Assembly (NCBI RefSeq): GCF_026262505.1
Contig: NC_067204.1
Location: 10,201,797 to 10,265,796 of the forward strand
DNA: 64,000 nt
Reading direction: 5' to 3'
Source of the DNA: Trichomonas vaginalis G3
Taxonomy: Eukaryota; Parabasalia; Trichomonadida; Trichomonadidae
Shown: positions 1 through 9,825 of the stretch, piece by piece
Layout: every line of letters begins with the position of its first letter
Position numbering within the stretch: the stretch's first letter is position 1
Program-made: the position numbers and the translations under genes
The notes under the pieces: generated by a model
What the model saw: the letters and a program-made list of their open reading frames with translations, nothing else
Told to the model about the DNA's origin: nothing
The model's database searches: none

Positions 1-47
1 TAAAATTATTTTTATTTATTTTTTTTATTTTGTATGTAAGAACAGAA

Positions 48-710
48 ATGTCAGTCGAAGCAAAAACATTCACGAACAAATCTAATGGCGAAACATTCAC
101 AAAAGGCACTTATAACGGTATTGAAGTCTTACGTAGAGACAAGGATGGTTACATTAATGCAACAAAGATGTGTCAGCAGTTTAGGAAAGACTTTAGAAAG
201 TTGTTGGAAAATAAGTCCTGGGAAGAGTATTATAAGGCATTTTGTGAAGAATATAGCAACCGCCGGAATTCCGACGGTTGGTTTTTATACAAAATTCATG
301 CGGGAATTCCTGATGAAATCAAACAGGTTAGAGGAACGTATGTAGACCCAAGACTTATAAACTATATAGCAATGTGGGCTTCTCCAAAATATTGCATAGC
401 AGTTGGAAAAATTATGGACTCCATAGACAAGAAAGTTCATGAGAAATTAGATGAAGAAGAACTCGAAGATACAGTGGAGAATGCTGAACATTTGTTTGAA
501 GAAGAAGTTGGAAAAATGCGCGAAAAACAATTAGAACATGAACGCGAGATATGTTATGGTTATAGAGATTCTCCATACGAACTAGACCAATGGGAACAAG
601 AAGATTTAAAGAGAGAATTTAGAGAATATGAACTCGCTAAGATAGCATTTGAAGCTGCAGAAAAGAAGTTAAAAGCTTGGGGTTGTTTTGTACAAAAATA
701 TTGTGAGTAA
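48..710 (+). CDS. KilA-N domain protein
   Basis: The protein has 220 residues from the ATG at 48; an in-frame TTG upstream was not used as start. The N-terminal 130 residues look like a KilA-N domain: a GYINATKMCQQF segment followed by RGTYVDPRLINYIAMWASP and a hydrophobic helix. KilA-N domains are small DNA-binding modules found in large DNA viruses and phages. The C-terminal half is highly charged and probably a helical coiled coil, rich in Glu and Lys. A near-identical gene lies at 60359-61021 on the other strand. The gene is next to a tandem array, which suggests, as inference only, that it binds the array or regulates the element. It looks whole. Confidence 0.8.
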   Translation: MSVEAKTFTNKSNGETFTKGTYNGIEVLRRDKDGYINATKMCQQFRKDFRKLLENKSWEEYYKAFCEEYSNRRNSDGWFLYKIHAGIPDEIKQVRGTYVDPRLINYIAMWASPKYCIAVGKIMDSIDKKVHEKLDEEELEDTVENAEHLFEEEVGKMREKQLEHEREICYGYRDSPYELDQWEQEDLKREFREYELAKIAFEAAEKKLKAWGCFVQKYCE

Positions 711-784
711 ATGAACCATTTATTTTTATTGAATTCACCAAAAATAATTTTTAGGGTAGATGGTTAGATCTAACCTCATTTCTA

Positions 785-1290
785 ACCTCATGACATTTAG
801 ACAACAACACAGGAGGAAGGCAGTTATGAATTATTTTTGAAGAACTGAAGGTGCTACCATGTTACCATGTGCTACCAGGTTAATTAACTTCTTTTAAAAA
901 ATGAGACAACATGACATTTAGACAACATCATGGGTTATTCAATAATTAATTATTTTTGAAGAACTGAAGGTGCTACCATGTTACCATGTGCTACCAGGTT
1001 AATTAACTTCTTTTAAAAAATGAGACAACATGACATTTAGACAACATCATGGGTTATTCAATAATTAATTATTTTTGAAGAACTGAAGGTGCTACCATGT
1101 TACCATGTGCTACCAGGTTAATTAACTTCTTTAAAAAATGAGACAACATGACATTTAGACAACATCATGGGTTATTCAATAATTAATTATTTTTGAAGAA
1201 CTGAAGGTGCTACCATGTTACCATGTGCTACCAGGTTAATTAACTTCTTTTAAAAAATGAGACAACATGACATTTAGACAACATTTACGA
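785..1290. repeat. Tandem array R1, about 4 units of 118-119 bp
   Basis: Each unit contains an AT-rich block (GGTTATTCAATAATTAATT), a block of nested CTACCATG-type short repeats and a block with two spaced ATGTTGTC copies (reverse-strand reading). Unit starts are visible near 932, 1051 and 1169. The array lies between the KilA-N gene and the primase-helicase gene, and it is an inverted copy of the array at 3693-4566. The outer edge contains a segment, ACAACACAGGAGGAAGGCAG, that recurs inverted at the far end of the other array. Confidence 0.9.
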
Positions 1291-1356
1291 AAATATGATG
1301 CAGTCCAAAAATAAAGTTAGTTTTAAAATTATTTTTATTTTTTTATTCCTATATAA

Positions 1357-3670
1357 ATGACAGCAACAAACAACAGCAACAGCAACTTTATCGTTTCTGA
1401 TGAAAAAGTTATTGATTCATTAGCTGAGGAATTAGTTATGGCAGAAACTAAAACCCTCAACGAAAGAATTGGTGAAAACAGGATTGATTTACATAACTAC
1501 CTCAAACACGATGGAGGAGAGGAAGGAAAACTGGTATGGCTTTATTAGTAAATAAAATATCAAATTTAACGATTATAGATGTTGATATCAATAAATCATA
1601 CAATGATGAACTTAAAGAAACAGTTAGAAAAGACATTTTATCAAACTTTCGGATAAAGATGTTATCGTTAAAACTGCATCAGGAGGTCTTCACATTTATT
1701 GCAACACTAATTTCTTCTATTCAACCTCGAACAGAATGATTAAATGTTATTCCTGCAATGATTATGATATTGACATAATGACTTCTATGGATGATTCAAA
1801 GCGTTCATTAGTGGTTATGGCTGATTCAAGAGTTCGAAAGAATGCATCAGAACCAATCAATACATACTCATTCATTCGTGGAAGTTATGATTCAACATTA
1901 ACTAGAACAGTGAATGATATATTAAATGATTTGAATATTAAGGTAAGAGTTGAACAGAAGAATGAAGAAATAAAGACTATCATGAATGAAAACAAAGATG
2001 TAAACATTGACGATAAACTAGCTCAAAGCATAGTTGATGGCATCTGTGATTTTGAAGTACATAATGATGGTGGAAACATGAATTTAGAAAAAGAAGTTAC
2101 ATTATTCACACTGTTTCAAGCAATTAATTCGTTACCTAATCATTTAATTAATGAAGCATACGATAACGTTTATAACTTCTGCAACTTAACTGAAAATGCA
2201 AAAAGTAATTTTGAAAAAGCACGTAGTAGATATGCACATTTAATGACTTCTCCATTTGTTTTGGTGAAGATTCTAAAACTTTATCAAAAGGAATATTATG
2301 ATGAATATGTTTTACCTTTATTACGTAAGCCAAAAATAACATTTGATATCAAAACTTGATGACTCGTTTTTGATAACAGATATTAGACGCAAGGCTGAAA
2401 ATCATCAGTATAAAAACAGTTCTGAAGTAATTGAGGATTTATCACGTGTAATTCGTTTTGTAGATTGTGGAAATAAATATTTCATTCAAAAGGACTATAA
2501 TATTCACGATAAAATGAATCAAATATCATTCGTTCTTCAATCAAACATGAAAGAGTCACTTAAAATGATTAAATTATTTAAAGAAGAAGGTAAAACAATA
2601 ACATCATGGGATGTACTACTAAATCAATTGTCTTCATTAACCGTTAAGGGTGTTTGCTTTAAATCTGATTCCCCAGATGTTTTCTCAACGTTTCAGGGTT
2701 ATAAATACAACGTTCTCGAAAAACTAGATTACTCAAAAATTGAGATGTTTATGGATTTCATTAAAGAAGCCATATGTGATAATAACGATGAAGTGTATAA
2801 ATACCTTCTCGGCTGGATTGCATCAATGATTCAACATCCTGGAATCAAGAATGAAACAGCAATTATTTTGAAAGGACTTCAGGGAACAGGTAAAAACAGA
2901 TTTACAGATATTATTTCTGAACTTCTCGCTGGTTATTCATGTAAAAACATTACTGAAATAAGTGAGCTAACGGGTAATTTCAACTCAGTAGTTGAAATAA
3001 AATGTTTCTTGTACTTAATGAACTCAAGAATGTAGGTGAAGACAGACTCGCAAACTTCAACGCTTTGAAATCAATTATAACGGATAATGAGATTAGAATT
3101 AATGAAAAGAATCAACCCAGAAGAACTGCTCAGAATGTTGCAAACTTTGTTTTCGTAACTAACAACGTCTACCCTGTCAAAATTGAAGTTGGAGACAGAA
3201 GATACGTAGTTTTAAGGGTTAATGGTAAATTCAAAGGTCAATTTGATTACTTCAAGAATTTAATGGATTCATGCACTAAGGAATTTTATGATAACCTTTT
3301 AACATATTTTATGCAATATGACCTTTCATCATTTAATGTACGAATCATACCGATGACTGAAGCCAAACAAGATTTAATTGAATTATCAACAAATCCTTTA
3401 GATGTATGGATAAATACACATTATGATGAATTGTGTGCAGGTATGACGTGTGAAAATGCTCTATTCTGCAAACCATCAGACATGAAAGACAAGAATTTCC
3501 AAATGAGTATTAAGGATAAATGTGAAAGGAAACAAAGAAGAATAGACGGTAAACAAACATGGTGTTATGTTTTGAAAGAAGAAATGAAAGGATTATATAA
3601 ACAGGTTGAACCAAACGATAATGAGGAATCATTTACTGACGATGAAATACCTGTGAATGATGCTTTATAA
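1357..3670 (+). pseudogene. Primase-helicase (AEP primase plus SF3 helicase), block D copy
   Basis: This region is broken, with about four breaks. It codes for the same protein as the better preserved copy at 57314-59624. The N-terminal part shows an archaeo-eukaryotic primase signature (an IIDVDIN acidic motif and a SGGLHIYC-type motif). The C-terminal part shows a superfamily 3 helicase with a Walker A segment GLQGTGKN. In viruses such fusions unwind and prime DNA replication. The gene sits between two arrays in opposite orientation. The upstream T-rich stretch and ATAAATG start context match other Polinton genes in the window. It is treated as a fossil. Confidence 0.8.
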
Positions 3671-3692
3671 AGTATGATTGGAATTTATTTTT

Positions 3693-4566
3693 GCCTTCCT
3701 CCTGTGTTGTTGTCTAAATGTCATGTTGTCTCATTTTTTAAAAGAAGTTAATTAACCTGGTAGCACATGGTAACATGGTAGCACCTTCAGTTCTTCAAAA
3801 ATAATTAATTATTGAATAACCATGATGTTGTCTAAATGTCATGTTGTCTCATTTTTTAAAAGAAGTTAATTAACCTGGTAGCACATGGTAACATGGTAGC
3901 ACCTTCAGTTCTTCAAAAATAATTAATTATTGAATAACCCATGATGTTGTCTAAATGTCATGTTGTCTCATTTTTTAAAAGAAGTTAATTAACCTGGTAG
4001 CACATGGTAACATGGTAGCACCTTCAGTTCTTCAAAAATAATTAATTATTGAATAACCCATGATGTTGTCTAAATGTCATGTTGTCTCATTTTTTAAAAG
4101 AAGTTAATTAACCTGGTAGCACATGGTAACATGGTAGCACCTTCAGTTCTTCAAAATAATTAATTATTGAATAACCCATGATGTTGTCTAAATGTCATGT
4201 TGTCTCATTTTTTAAAAGAAGTTAATTAACCTGGTAGCACATGGTAACATGGTAGCACCTTCAGTTCTTCAAAAATAATTAATTATTGAATAACCCATGA
4301 TGTTGTCTAAATGTCATGTTGTCTCATTTTTTAAAAGAAGTTAATTAACCTGGTAGCACATGGTAACATGGTAGCACCTTCAGTTCTTCAAAAATAATTA
4401 ATTATTTGAATAACCATGATGTTGTCTAAATGTCATGTTGTCTCATTTTTTAAAAGAAGTTAATTAACCTGGTAGCACATGGTAACATGTAGCACCTTCA
4501 GTTCTTCAAAAATAATTCATAACTGCCTTCCTCCTGTGTTGTTGTCTAAATGTCATGTTGTCTCAA
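3693..4566. repeat. Tandem array R2, about 7 units of 118-119 bp, inverted relative to R1
   Basis: Units begin with TTGTCTAAATGTCATGTTGTC near 3710, 3830, 3949, 4067, 4186, 4305 and 4423. Each contains GGTAGCACATGGTAACATGG and ends in the block GAATAACC(C)ATGATG. The sequence is the reverse complement of R1, so the primase-helicase region is framed by inverted arrays. The outer edge (CTGCCTTCCTCCTGTGTTG) matches the outer edge of R1 inverted. Confidence 0.9.
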
Positions 4567-4607
4567 ACTTTAGAACGGCATAATTTAAATTTTTATTTTT
4601 ATCATAA

Positions 4608-4770
4608 ATGAATACCCCACAAGCTCAAAATTTACCACGAATCATAACAAGGAGGAAATGATAAAATGATGCAAGAACATGTTAAAAATAACAAACCACT
4701 AAAATTGAGAAAATGTGGTTATGCAGTAATGATGGAAAGAGAGATGTTGTCGAAGAGGAATAAAAATTAA
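4608..4770 (+). pseudogene. Small basic protein gene, block D copy
   Basis: This is the counterpart of the 54-residue open frame at 56348-56512 in block C, with high nucleotide similarity and the same ATAAATG start context. The product would be short and basic, rich in Lys and Arg towards the C terminus (LKLRKCGYAVMMERE). Function is unknown. The D copy appears broken. It lies just outside array R2 and converges with the next small gene. Confidence 0.5.
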
Positions 4771-4806
4771 ATTTGGATTGAGTTTAAAAATTCATCTTTA
4801 TTAAAT

Positions 4807-5025
4807 TCATCTTTCCAACAATTTATTTATTCTATTAAATTCTTTTATTTTTGCTTCACTCAGTTTAATGATTGAACGGTAAGTTTCTAATTTTTCGATT
4901 ATTTCTTTATCGTTTTCCCCACCGCATTGTGGCTTCTTTTTGTAATAGCATATTTTTGATTTAATTCTGTTTAGTTTCTTTTTATATTCATCGTCTGGAC
5001 TCTTGACTGCTTCGTTGCCACTCAT
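4807..5025 (-). CDS. Small Lys-rich coiled-coil protein
   Basis: The product has 72 residues, is very rich in Lys and Glu and is probably helical. A KKKLNRIKSKICYYKKKPQC segment is followed by a heptad-like C-terminal half. The copy in block C (56079-56351) is 90 residues and nearly identical over the shared part. The gene stands directly downstream of the integrase gene in both blocks. No known family is recognised. A conserved position suggests a role in the element, but none can be named. Confidence 0.6.
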   Translation of the reverse strand: MSGNEAVKSPDDEYKKKLNRIKSKICYYKKKPQCGGENDKEIIEKLETYRSIIKLSEAKIKEFNRINKLLER

Positions 5026-5044
5026 TTCTTACGAAATAAAAAAA

Positions 5045-5504
5045 TTAAATATTATTTAAATATAATGGAGTAATAAAATAAATCGGAATTTCTATTAATT
5101 TATTGTCAACTTCAACTAATGCATTGCCGTTAATATATCTAACAAATTCAGCTATTGTGTCAAATCTTCGTCTTCTTTTTGACATTGATTTATCAGTTTT
5201 TCCATAATCGAGATGAATTAAAAACTTTATTCCTTGTTTAAAATTCATGAGCCCGAATTAATTTGTTCACGTTTAACATCATTTAACTTTTCATTTGCTT
5301 TCTAATATATTCCCATTCTTTTGAAATATCATTTTTCATTTCCACCGGTTTCATGTTTATTGTTCTATGCCATGTATTATTATAATAATATACTAACTGT
5401 TGTATGATGGAGTCATGATTTCCATCCCAGTATATCTGACCGTTAACCCCTAACGCATCTCTAAGAGTTCTCATTACCGCATCAACTATTTTATTATGAA
5501 AGTC
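5045..5504 (-). pseudogene. Polinton integrase, C-terminal fragment
   Basis: The coding DNA matches the 3' part of the integrase gene at 55439-56059 almost base for base. It includes the segment MRTLRDALGVNGQIYWDGNH and the downstream SH3-like or chromo-like region with KRRRRFDTIAEFVRYINGN. This is the C-terminal end of a retroviral-type (rve) DDE integrase that inserts Polintons. Only a fragment is present and it is broken. It lies against the terminal-repeat remnant of block D. Confidence 0.75.
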
Positions 5505-5557
5505 TTATGATTTAAACGTAACAAAAAAAGTCACACAACCCTTCCACATATACTACT
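5505..5557. repeat. Terminal inverted repeat remnant, family A (outer end)
   Basis: The segment ending CACATATACTACT is the reverse complement of the start of block C (49339, AGTAGTATATG), and it shares the GGGTTGTGTGACTTTTTTTG core. It marks the outer end of block D. The sequence beyond 5557 belongs to the terminal region of block A1, so two family-A elements lie end to end here. Confidence 0.75.
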
Positions 5558-5840
5558 CGTTTTTGAATAAATCAAGATTTAAAAAATGTTCAAAATTGTA
5601 AGACATTTACACTCAGCCCATAAATGATGTAATAAACACATTAAAAAAAATTAACATTAATTTTAAAATAATTTATTTTATCTTTTATAAAAGAAGCTAT
5701 ATATATAGATGATGTCAGATATTCCGCGATTAATTAAACATTGTTTAAATCATGAATGAAATCAATGGAGTCATAATCAAAGACCTCATAAACGAGAAAA
5801 ATAAATTTCTTACATTTTTTGAATAATTTATTTTTTTTTA
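5558..5840. repeat. Terminal inverted repeat region, family A, virion end of A1
   Basis: About 280 bases match the start of block C (49470-49757) closely although one is the virion end and the other the replicase end. The family-A terminal repeat is therefore roughly 400 bp long. The inner part around 5690-5790 is the best conserved, including a stretch reading ATGATGTCAGATATTCCGCG. No gene longer than about 30 codons is seen here. Confidence 0.8.
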
Positions 5841-5851
5841 ATTCGTAAGAA

Positions 5852-6325
5852 ATGAACGGAACAAGATTCGTGACTGTGAATCAATTAATGAATAAACTTT
5901 CACCAATTCTCGCCCAGGTTAAACAAGTAGACGTTTATTTTGATGATTACATAGAAAGTTTATTTTATAAAGGTAAGTTTAATATTAAATCCATTGCTTT
6001 TGCATTTGATGGTAAATTAATCGAAAATTCAAAAATTTGGGAATTAATTCCGGATATTGAATTTATAACAAATATTAATGATAAATGGTTTAAACAACAA
6101 AATCACCTCACTAAAGTTCTTTGTAGATTAATGATTAAAACTGAGGAAAAAGAATTTAACAGGTTTAAATATCATCCATGTAAAATTTTAGAACTTGGTA
6201 ACAAAAAACTTCAGAAAAAATTAAACGATAGACTATCAAAATATAGAATTGAAAGAATAAATAAACTCGCTATTGGTAATTATGATGATGAAGAAGAATT
6301 TGATGAGTTCAACATTGAACTTTAA
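5852..6325 (+). CDS. Unknown Polinton protein, virion end
   Basis: The product has 157 residues and starts at an ATG preceded by the T-rich stretch and CGTAAGAA context that also precedes other genes of this family. It is rich in Lys, Asn and Ile and ends in an acidic tail (NYDDEEEFDEF). No known domain is recognised. It is the first gene inside the terminal repeat and converges with the next gene 5 bases away. Its place next to the capsid cluster is the only hint about function. Confidence 0.6.
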   Translation: MNGTRFVTVNQLMNKLSPILAQVKQVDVYFDDYIESLFYKGKFNIKSIAFAFDGKLIENSKIWELIPDIEFITNINDKWFKQQNHLTKVLCRLMIKTEEKEFNRFKYHPCKILELGNKKLQKKLNDRLSKYRIERINKLAIGNYDDEEEFDEFNIEL

Positions 6326-6329
6326 GAAA

Positions 6330-6698
6330 CTAATGATTATTTGAATTTATGAAATCAATTATTTGATTCATTCTTTCTTCAATCTCTTCTATTCTTTTTG
6401 TTAAATCATCAATTTTCATTAATGAGGTGATTCTTGATTGGGGAATAGATTTCAAACTAATCACTCCTTTTATTTTTGAAATTTTGAATCCATCAACTTT
6501 AAACATTTTATTCAATTTACATGTTGTCAATTCTTCAAATAATTTTTTATTATTAGCATAATAGTCATTACATTCTTCAACAGATGAAAAAATTTTTATT
6601 TCAGTAATTGGTTTAACAACGTTTATTTTTTGTTGAACATTATCACTTTCATTTATTTCTTCCTCCTCTATTCCATTTATTTTTAAAACCGGTTTCAT
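6330..6698 (-). CDS. Unknown Polinton protein with C-terminal coiled coil
   Basis: The product has 122 residues. An acidic N-terminal stretch (NGIEEEEINESDN) is followed by a mixed region (VEECNDYYANNKKLFEEL) and a C-terminal heptad-like helix (DDLTKRIEEIEERMNQIIDF). No family is recognised. It is transcribed divergently from the amphipathic-protein gene at 6765, and the two probably share the T-rich spacer as promoter region. A virion or assembly role is possible from context only. Confidence 0.55.
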   Translation of the reverse strand: MKPVLKINGIEEEEINESDNVQQKINVVKPITEIKIFSSVEECNDYYANNKKLFEELTTCKLNKMFKVDGFKISKIKGVISLKSIPQSRITSLMKIDDLTKRIEEIEERMNQIIDFINSNNH

Positions 6699-6764
6699 TT
6701 ATCATTAAATAAAAATTAGAATATAAGTGATGAAATATATTTTTTAATTTTTATTAAATCAGAA

Positions 6765-7001
6765 ATGGCGGCAGGATTCTTTAAAAAATTATGGGATGGA
6801 ATTAAGAAAGCTGCGGGTTGGGTTTATAAAAAGGTTATTAAACCTGTTGCAAACTTTTTGGCACCAGTAGCGAAAACGGCAGGAACTATCATAGGTGGAG
6901 TATTAGGTACAAAAGCAGGTAATCCAGCGATGGGAGCACAAGCAGGTAACGCAATTGGTGGAATAGCTGAAGGAATACTTAATAAAATAGGAGGTAAATA
7001 G
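6765..7001 (+). CDS. Small cationic amphipathic protein (putative membrane-active virion protein)
   Basis: The product has 78 residues. The N terminus MAAGFFKKLWDGIKKAAGW is a cationic amphipathic helix, followed by a Gly/Ala-rich hydrophobic stretch (TIIGGVLGTKAGNPAMGAQA) that could enter membranes. The same N terminus, MAAGxFKKLWD, occurs in the convergent gene at 7022-7237. Small membrane-active proteins (for example adenovirus protein VI) occur beside capsid genes in related viruses. The comparison rests on character and position only; no homology was tested. Confidence 0.6.
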   Translation: MAAGFFKKLWDGIKKAAGWVYKKVIKPVANFLAPVAKTAGTIIGGVLGTKAGNPAMGAQAGNAIGGIAEGILNKIGGK

Positions 7002-7021
7002 TGGAAAAATAAATATTATTT

Positions 7022-7237
7022 TTATCTTAGTATTGGTTGTAGTCTTTGATAAACTTTTTCTCCTTTATTTAAAATTTCTCTTATTGGGGCAGCTTTTGGC
7101 GTTATTGATTCAGCTACGTCACTAATTGCTTCTTTATTCTTAAATAACCAATTTGCTCCCTTCTTCATTGTTTCCCAAACTTTACTCGCTCCTCTTTTTA
7201 CTCTATCCCACAGTTTCTTAAATATACCTGCAGCCAT
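7022..7237 (-). CDS. Small cationic amphipathic protein, paralogue of the preceding gene
   Basis: The product has 71 residues and begins MAAGIFKKLWDRVKRGASK, clearly related to the start of the gene at 6765-7001. The C-terminal half (SITPKAAPIREILNKGEKVY) is different and charged. The two genes are convergent with about 20 bases between their ends, suggesting an inverted duplication in which only the N-terminal helix was kept. A membrane-active or capsid-lining role is an inference from the amphipathic helix and the neighbouring capsid gene. Confidence 0.6.
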   Translation of the reverse strand: MAAGIFKKLWDRVKRGASKVWETMKKGANWLFKNKEAISDVAESITPKAAPIREILNKGEKVYQRLQPILR

Positions 7238-7307
7238 AGTTGATTATTTCATTAAAATTAAAAATTCATTTACATCTTTTAATTTTGATTTTTTTATTTA
7301 TTAATAA

Positions 7308-8945
7308 ATGACGACTAACTATTTAGTGCCAAACACTAAACCGATTAATGGAAATGTGTTTCATTCATTCGAAAAGATAAATGAAATATTCGCAAAGAAT
7401 GACGGTAGAAGATATTATAGAGAACTTGAAAGTTCATGCTATGACTCTGATACTCCATATTTTGATGATAAACAAACTCATTTAAGAATTACAAATCCAG
7501 CTCATGATGTGAACCAATTAGGTGACACATATATTAAACGTAAAGTTAAAGTAACTCTAGTTTCAAATAAAGCTTTCACATGTGATGCCGCTTTTAAATG
7601 TATGCGTTTATTCGTTGGTTACAAATCATCAAATCAAAGCTTTAAACAATTAGAAGTAGAAACCGAAAGAGGTGATGCCGGTTATCTTCAGATGGATTGT
7701 GCCCGTGAATCTTTCGCATTTGCAACATATAAACCAAAATCAGAAAGGAAGTTAAAAAGTTTTCATTCGTTATATAATAATGTTCAAAAAATATGATAAC
7801 TCAGTATGTGGTAAATATATTGACCCTTCAGAAGTTTTTCAAGAAAGCAAATGAAGAAGTTGATATCACTTTTGATATGATTATTCCGGTAAATGATTTG
7901 TTAGCATTTCAGGCGTTCGATGATTATCCTAAATCATTTGGTGAAATCATTCTTAAATATTATGTTTTCAGGGATACTTTAGTATTTTGTCAGGTTGACC
8001 CGTTAAGAGTTGCTGATTTACAAAATTACGTTTATGAAAAGATAACTGATGAAAATTATGAAAAGATTATGAATCATGTTTATAAATATGATCGCAAATT
8101 CCAACAAATCGGACTTCCTGCCAAATTAATTACAAGCTTAGCCGCTACATCTGCTGAGGCAACAGTTGATGACGTTATTATTTCATGCACAAAGATGGAA
8201 GTTTTAGAGGATAAATGCATTACACCAGGATACGGTTTAATTGAAGAATCAGTTAAAGCAATACCACGTTTATTCAGTAAGGAAGATCCATTCATGATTC
8301 CAGCTCAACATATTGACGTTCGTTCACTAAATGGAGGTTGCATCACTCCTGAAGGTATCAGCTCAGATTTCTCATACGCTCTTCATAATGTTACAGATGT
8401 TGTGTTAACATTTCCGAAGAATGCAATGCAAAGAACGGTTTTAGAAAATCCAATGCTTCGAGGTCTTCAGGTCACTATAGATTCCAGAAACTTCCCCGAT
8501 CAAGCGATGACCACAGTGGGCGACATATTCTTTACACGTATGCTTCAAGCTTCTGATTTAGATGGAGTGAATGAATGCACGGAAGAATACGAGGACTCAT
8601 TAACTAGACCACTGAATGATGATAATGGCACGCCATTAGCTAGAACATGGAAAGACCAAACTTCATTCTTATGCACTATTCCAGTTCAACGTGATGGAGC
8701 GGGTATATTCTTTGATGGATTAGAAACTTTCAACTCACAAGTTACAGTACAAGTGAAAGCTTATCCAATCATTCAGGGTGTAAATGACACTTACTGTTCA
8801 AAGGTGACAAATCCTCCTCAGGTTTGGTTTACTAGGACTACGTATTGGACATGGACACGGATGAAGGTTTGAAATATCATCCAACAGGTACACCACCACA
8901 GTATAGAAGTTCATATGATGAAATATTGATGAATAGAAATGTTTA
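7308..8945 (+). pseudogene. Major capsid protein region (double jelly-roll), block A1
   Basis: This region codes for about 540 residues in beta-rich, capsid-like sequence with about two breaks. It includes the segments FDMIIPVNDLLAFQAF and GEIILKYYVF, which line up in character with RIPVRRFLPLEPIRF in the Polinton B capsid region. Double jelly-roll major capsid proteins of Polintons are known from comparative work on the family. The gene sits directly before the packaging ATPase, as expected for the virion module. The start has the usual ATAAATG context. The region is treated as a fossil. Confidence 0.65.
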
Positions 8946-8970
8946 AAATTATAAATTTATTTTTGATTAA

Positions 8971-9785
8971 ATGGATTTAAATTCTGAAGAATTAGCAGGA
9001 GTATATAATACTACATAGATGATATGATTAATGAAGCATTGAGTGATAATAGAAATGCTCTATCTAAGGAAAAATTAATGAAAATTCCATATTCTGAATG
9101 TTACTTAAATTCAATCACTGCAGCAATTGGTAAACAGAATAAAGGTAAAACATTAACGATATTAAAACAAATTATCATTATTGCTAACACTTCACCCCAT
9201 TCACATGTGTTAATTTATATCAACCGTTCAGGTTCACCTTCAGATGATACATTTGAATCTTTAAAGCATTTAATCAAAATTCCAATTATTTATTTATCAC
9301 AAGAAGAAGCAGAAGATTATTTAAAAAACTTTTTAATGTATAAAGAATTATATAATACAATCAAGAAGCAAGGATTAGAGGATAAAATTATTAATAAACA
9401 AAGGGATGAATTATTTGAAACACTTTCTATTTCAAATTTTGATAGAGAATTTTTGCATTCACTCATTTTTCTAGATGATGCAGTGAAATCAAAACTAATA
9501 ACAAATGAGAAATCATATTTTAATCAGTTATTAACTCAATGTCGACACATTCAGTGTTCATTCTTCATGGCTGTTCAATACTTCAAAGCATTAAGCACAA
9601 ACATTAAATCAAATCTATCAACACTTTTCATTTTCAGTGGGTTTAGTCGTCAACAGTTGAACGTTATGCTTTATCAAGTGAATTTACCAATGAGCATTAA
9701 TGAACTTTACACACAATATCAACAATTAGGTGAACATGGAAAAATAATAGTTGATTTAAATAAAGGAAGTGTTAAATTTGATTAA
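8971..9785 (+). pseudogene. Genome-packaging ATPase (FtsK/HerA type), block A1
   Basis: The main open part (9024-9785, 253 residues) has a Walker A motif GKQNKGKT near residue 36 and a Walker B motif LIFLDDAV near residue 152. A sensor-like stretch follows (RHIQCSFFMAVQYF). This is the arrangement of the A32/FtsK-HerA packaging ATPases of Polintons and NCLDV-type viruses, which pump DNA into the capsid. A short coding stretch from 8971 precedes it, so the region looks lightly broken at its start. The neighbouring major capsid gene supports the assignment. Confidence 0.75.
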
Positions 9786-9825
9786 CTTTTTATAATTAAT
9801 TTTTATTTTTTATTTATAATTAAAC

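Larger units (their letters stand above)
1..5557 (+). mobile_element. Polinton (Maverick) family A, block D, fragmentary
   Basis: This block carries, in order, a KilA-N gene, a tandem array, a primase-helicase region, an inverted tandem array, two small genes, an integrase fragment and a remnant of the terminal inverted repeat that ends at 5557. The same genes occur in reverse orientation at 56060-61040 in block C with very high similarity, so the two blocks belong to one family. The left end lies outside the window. The element is broken: much of the replicase half is absent and the primase-helicase has about four breaks. Its close likeness to block C suggests a young copy. The family call rests on gene content and on the shared terminal repeat. 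Confidence 0.85.

Noticed and set aside
785-1290. CRISPR-like array
   Set aside because: Units of about 119 bp repeat as a whole with no unique spacers between short repeats, and no cas genes exist here. They are satellite- or iteron-like tandem repeats.
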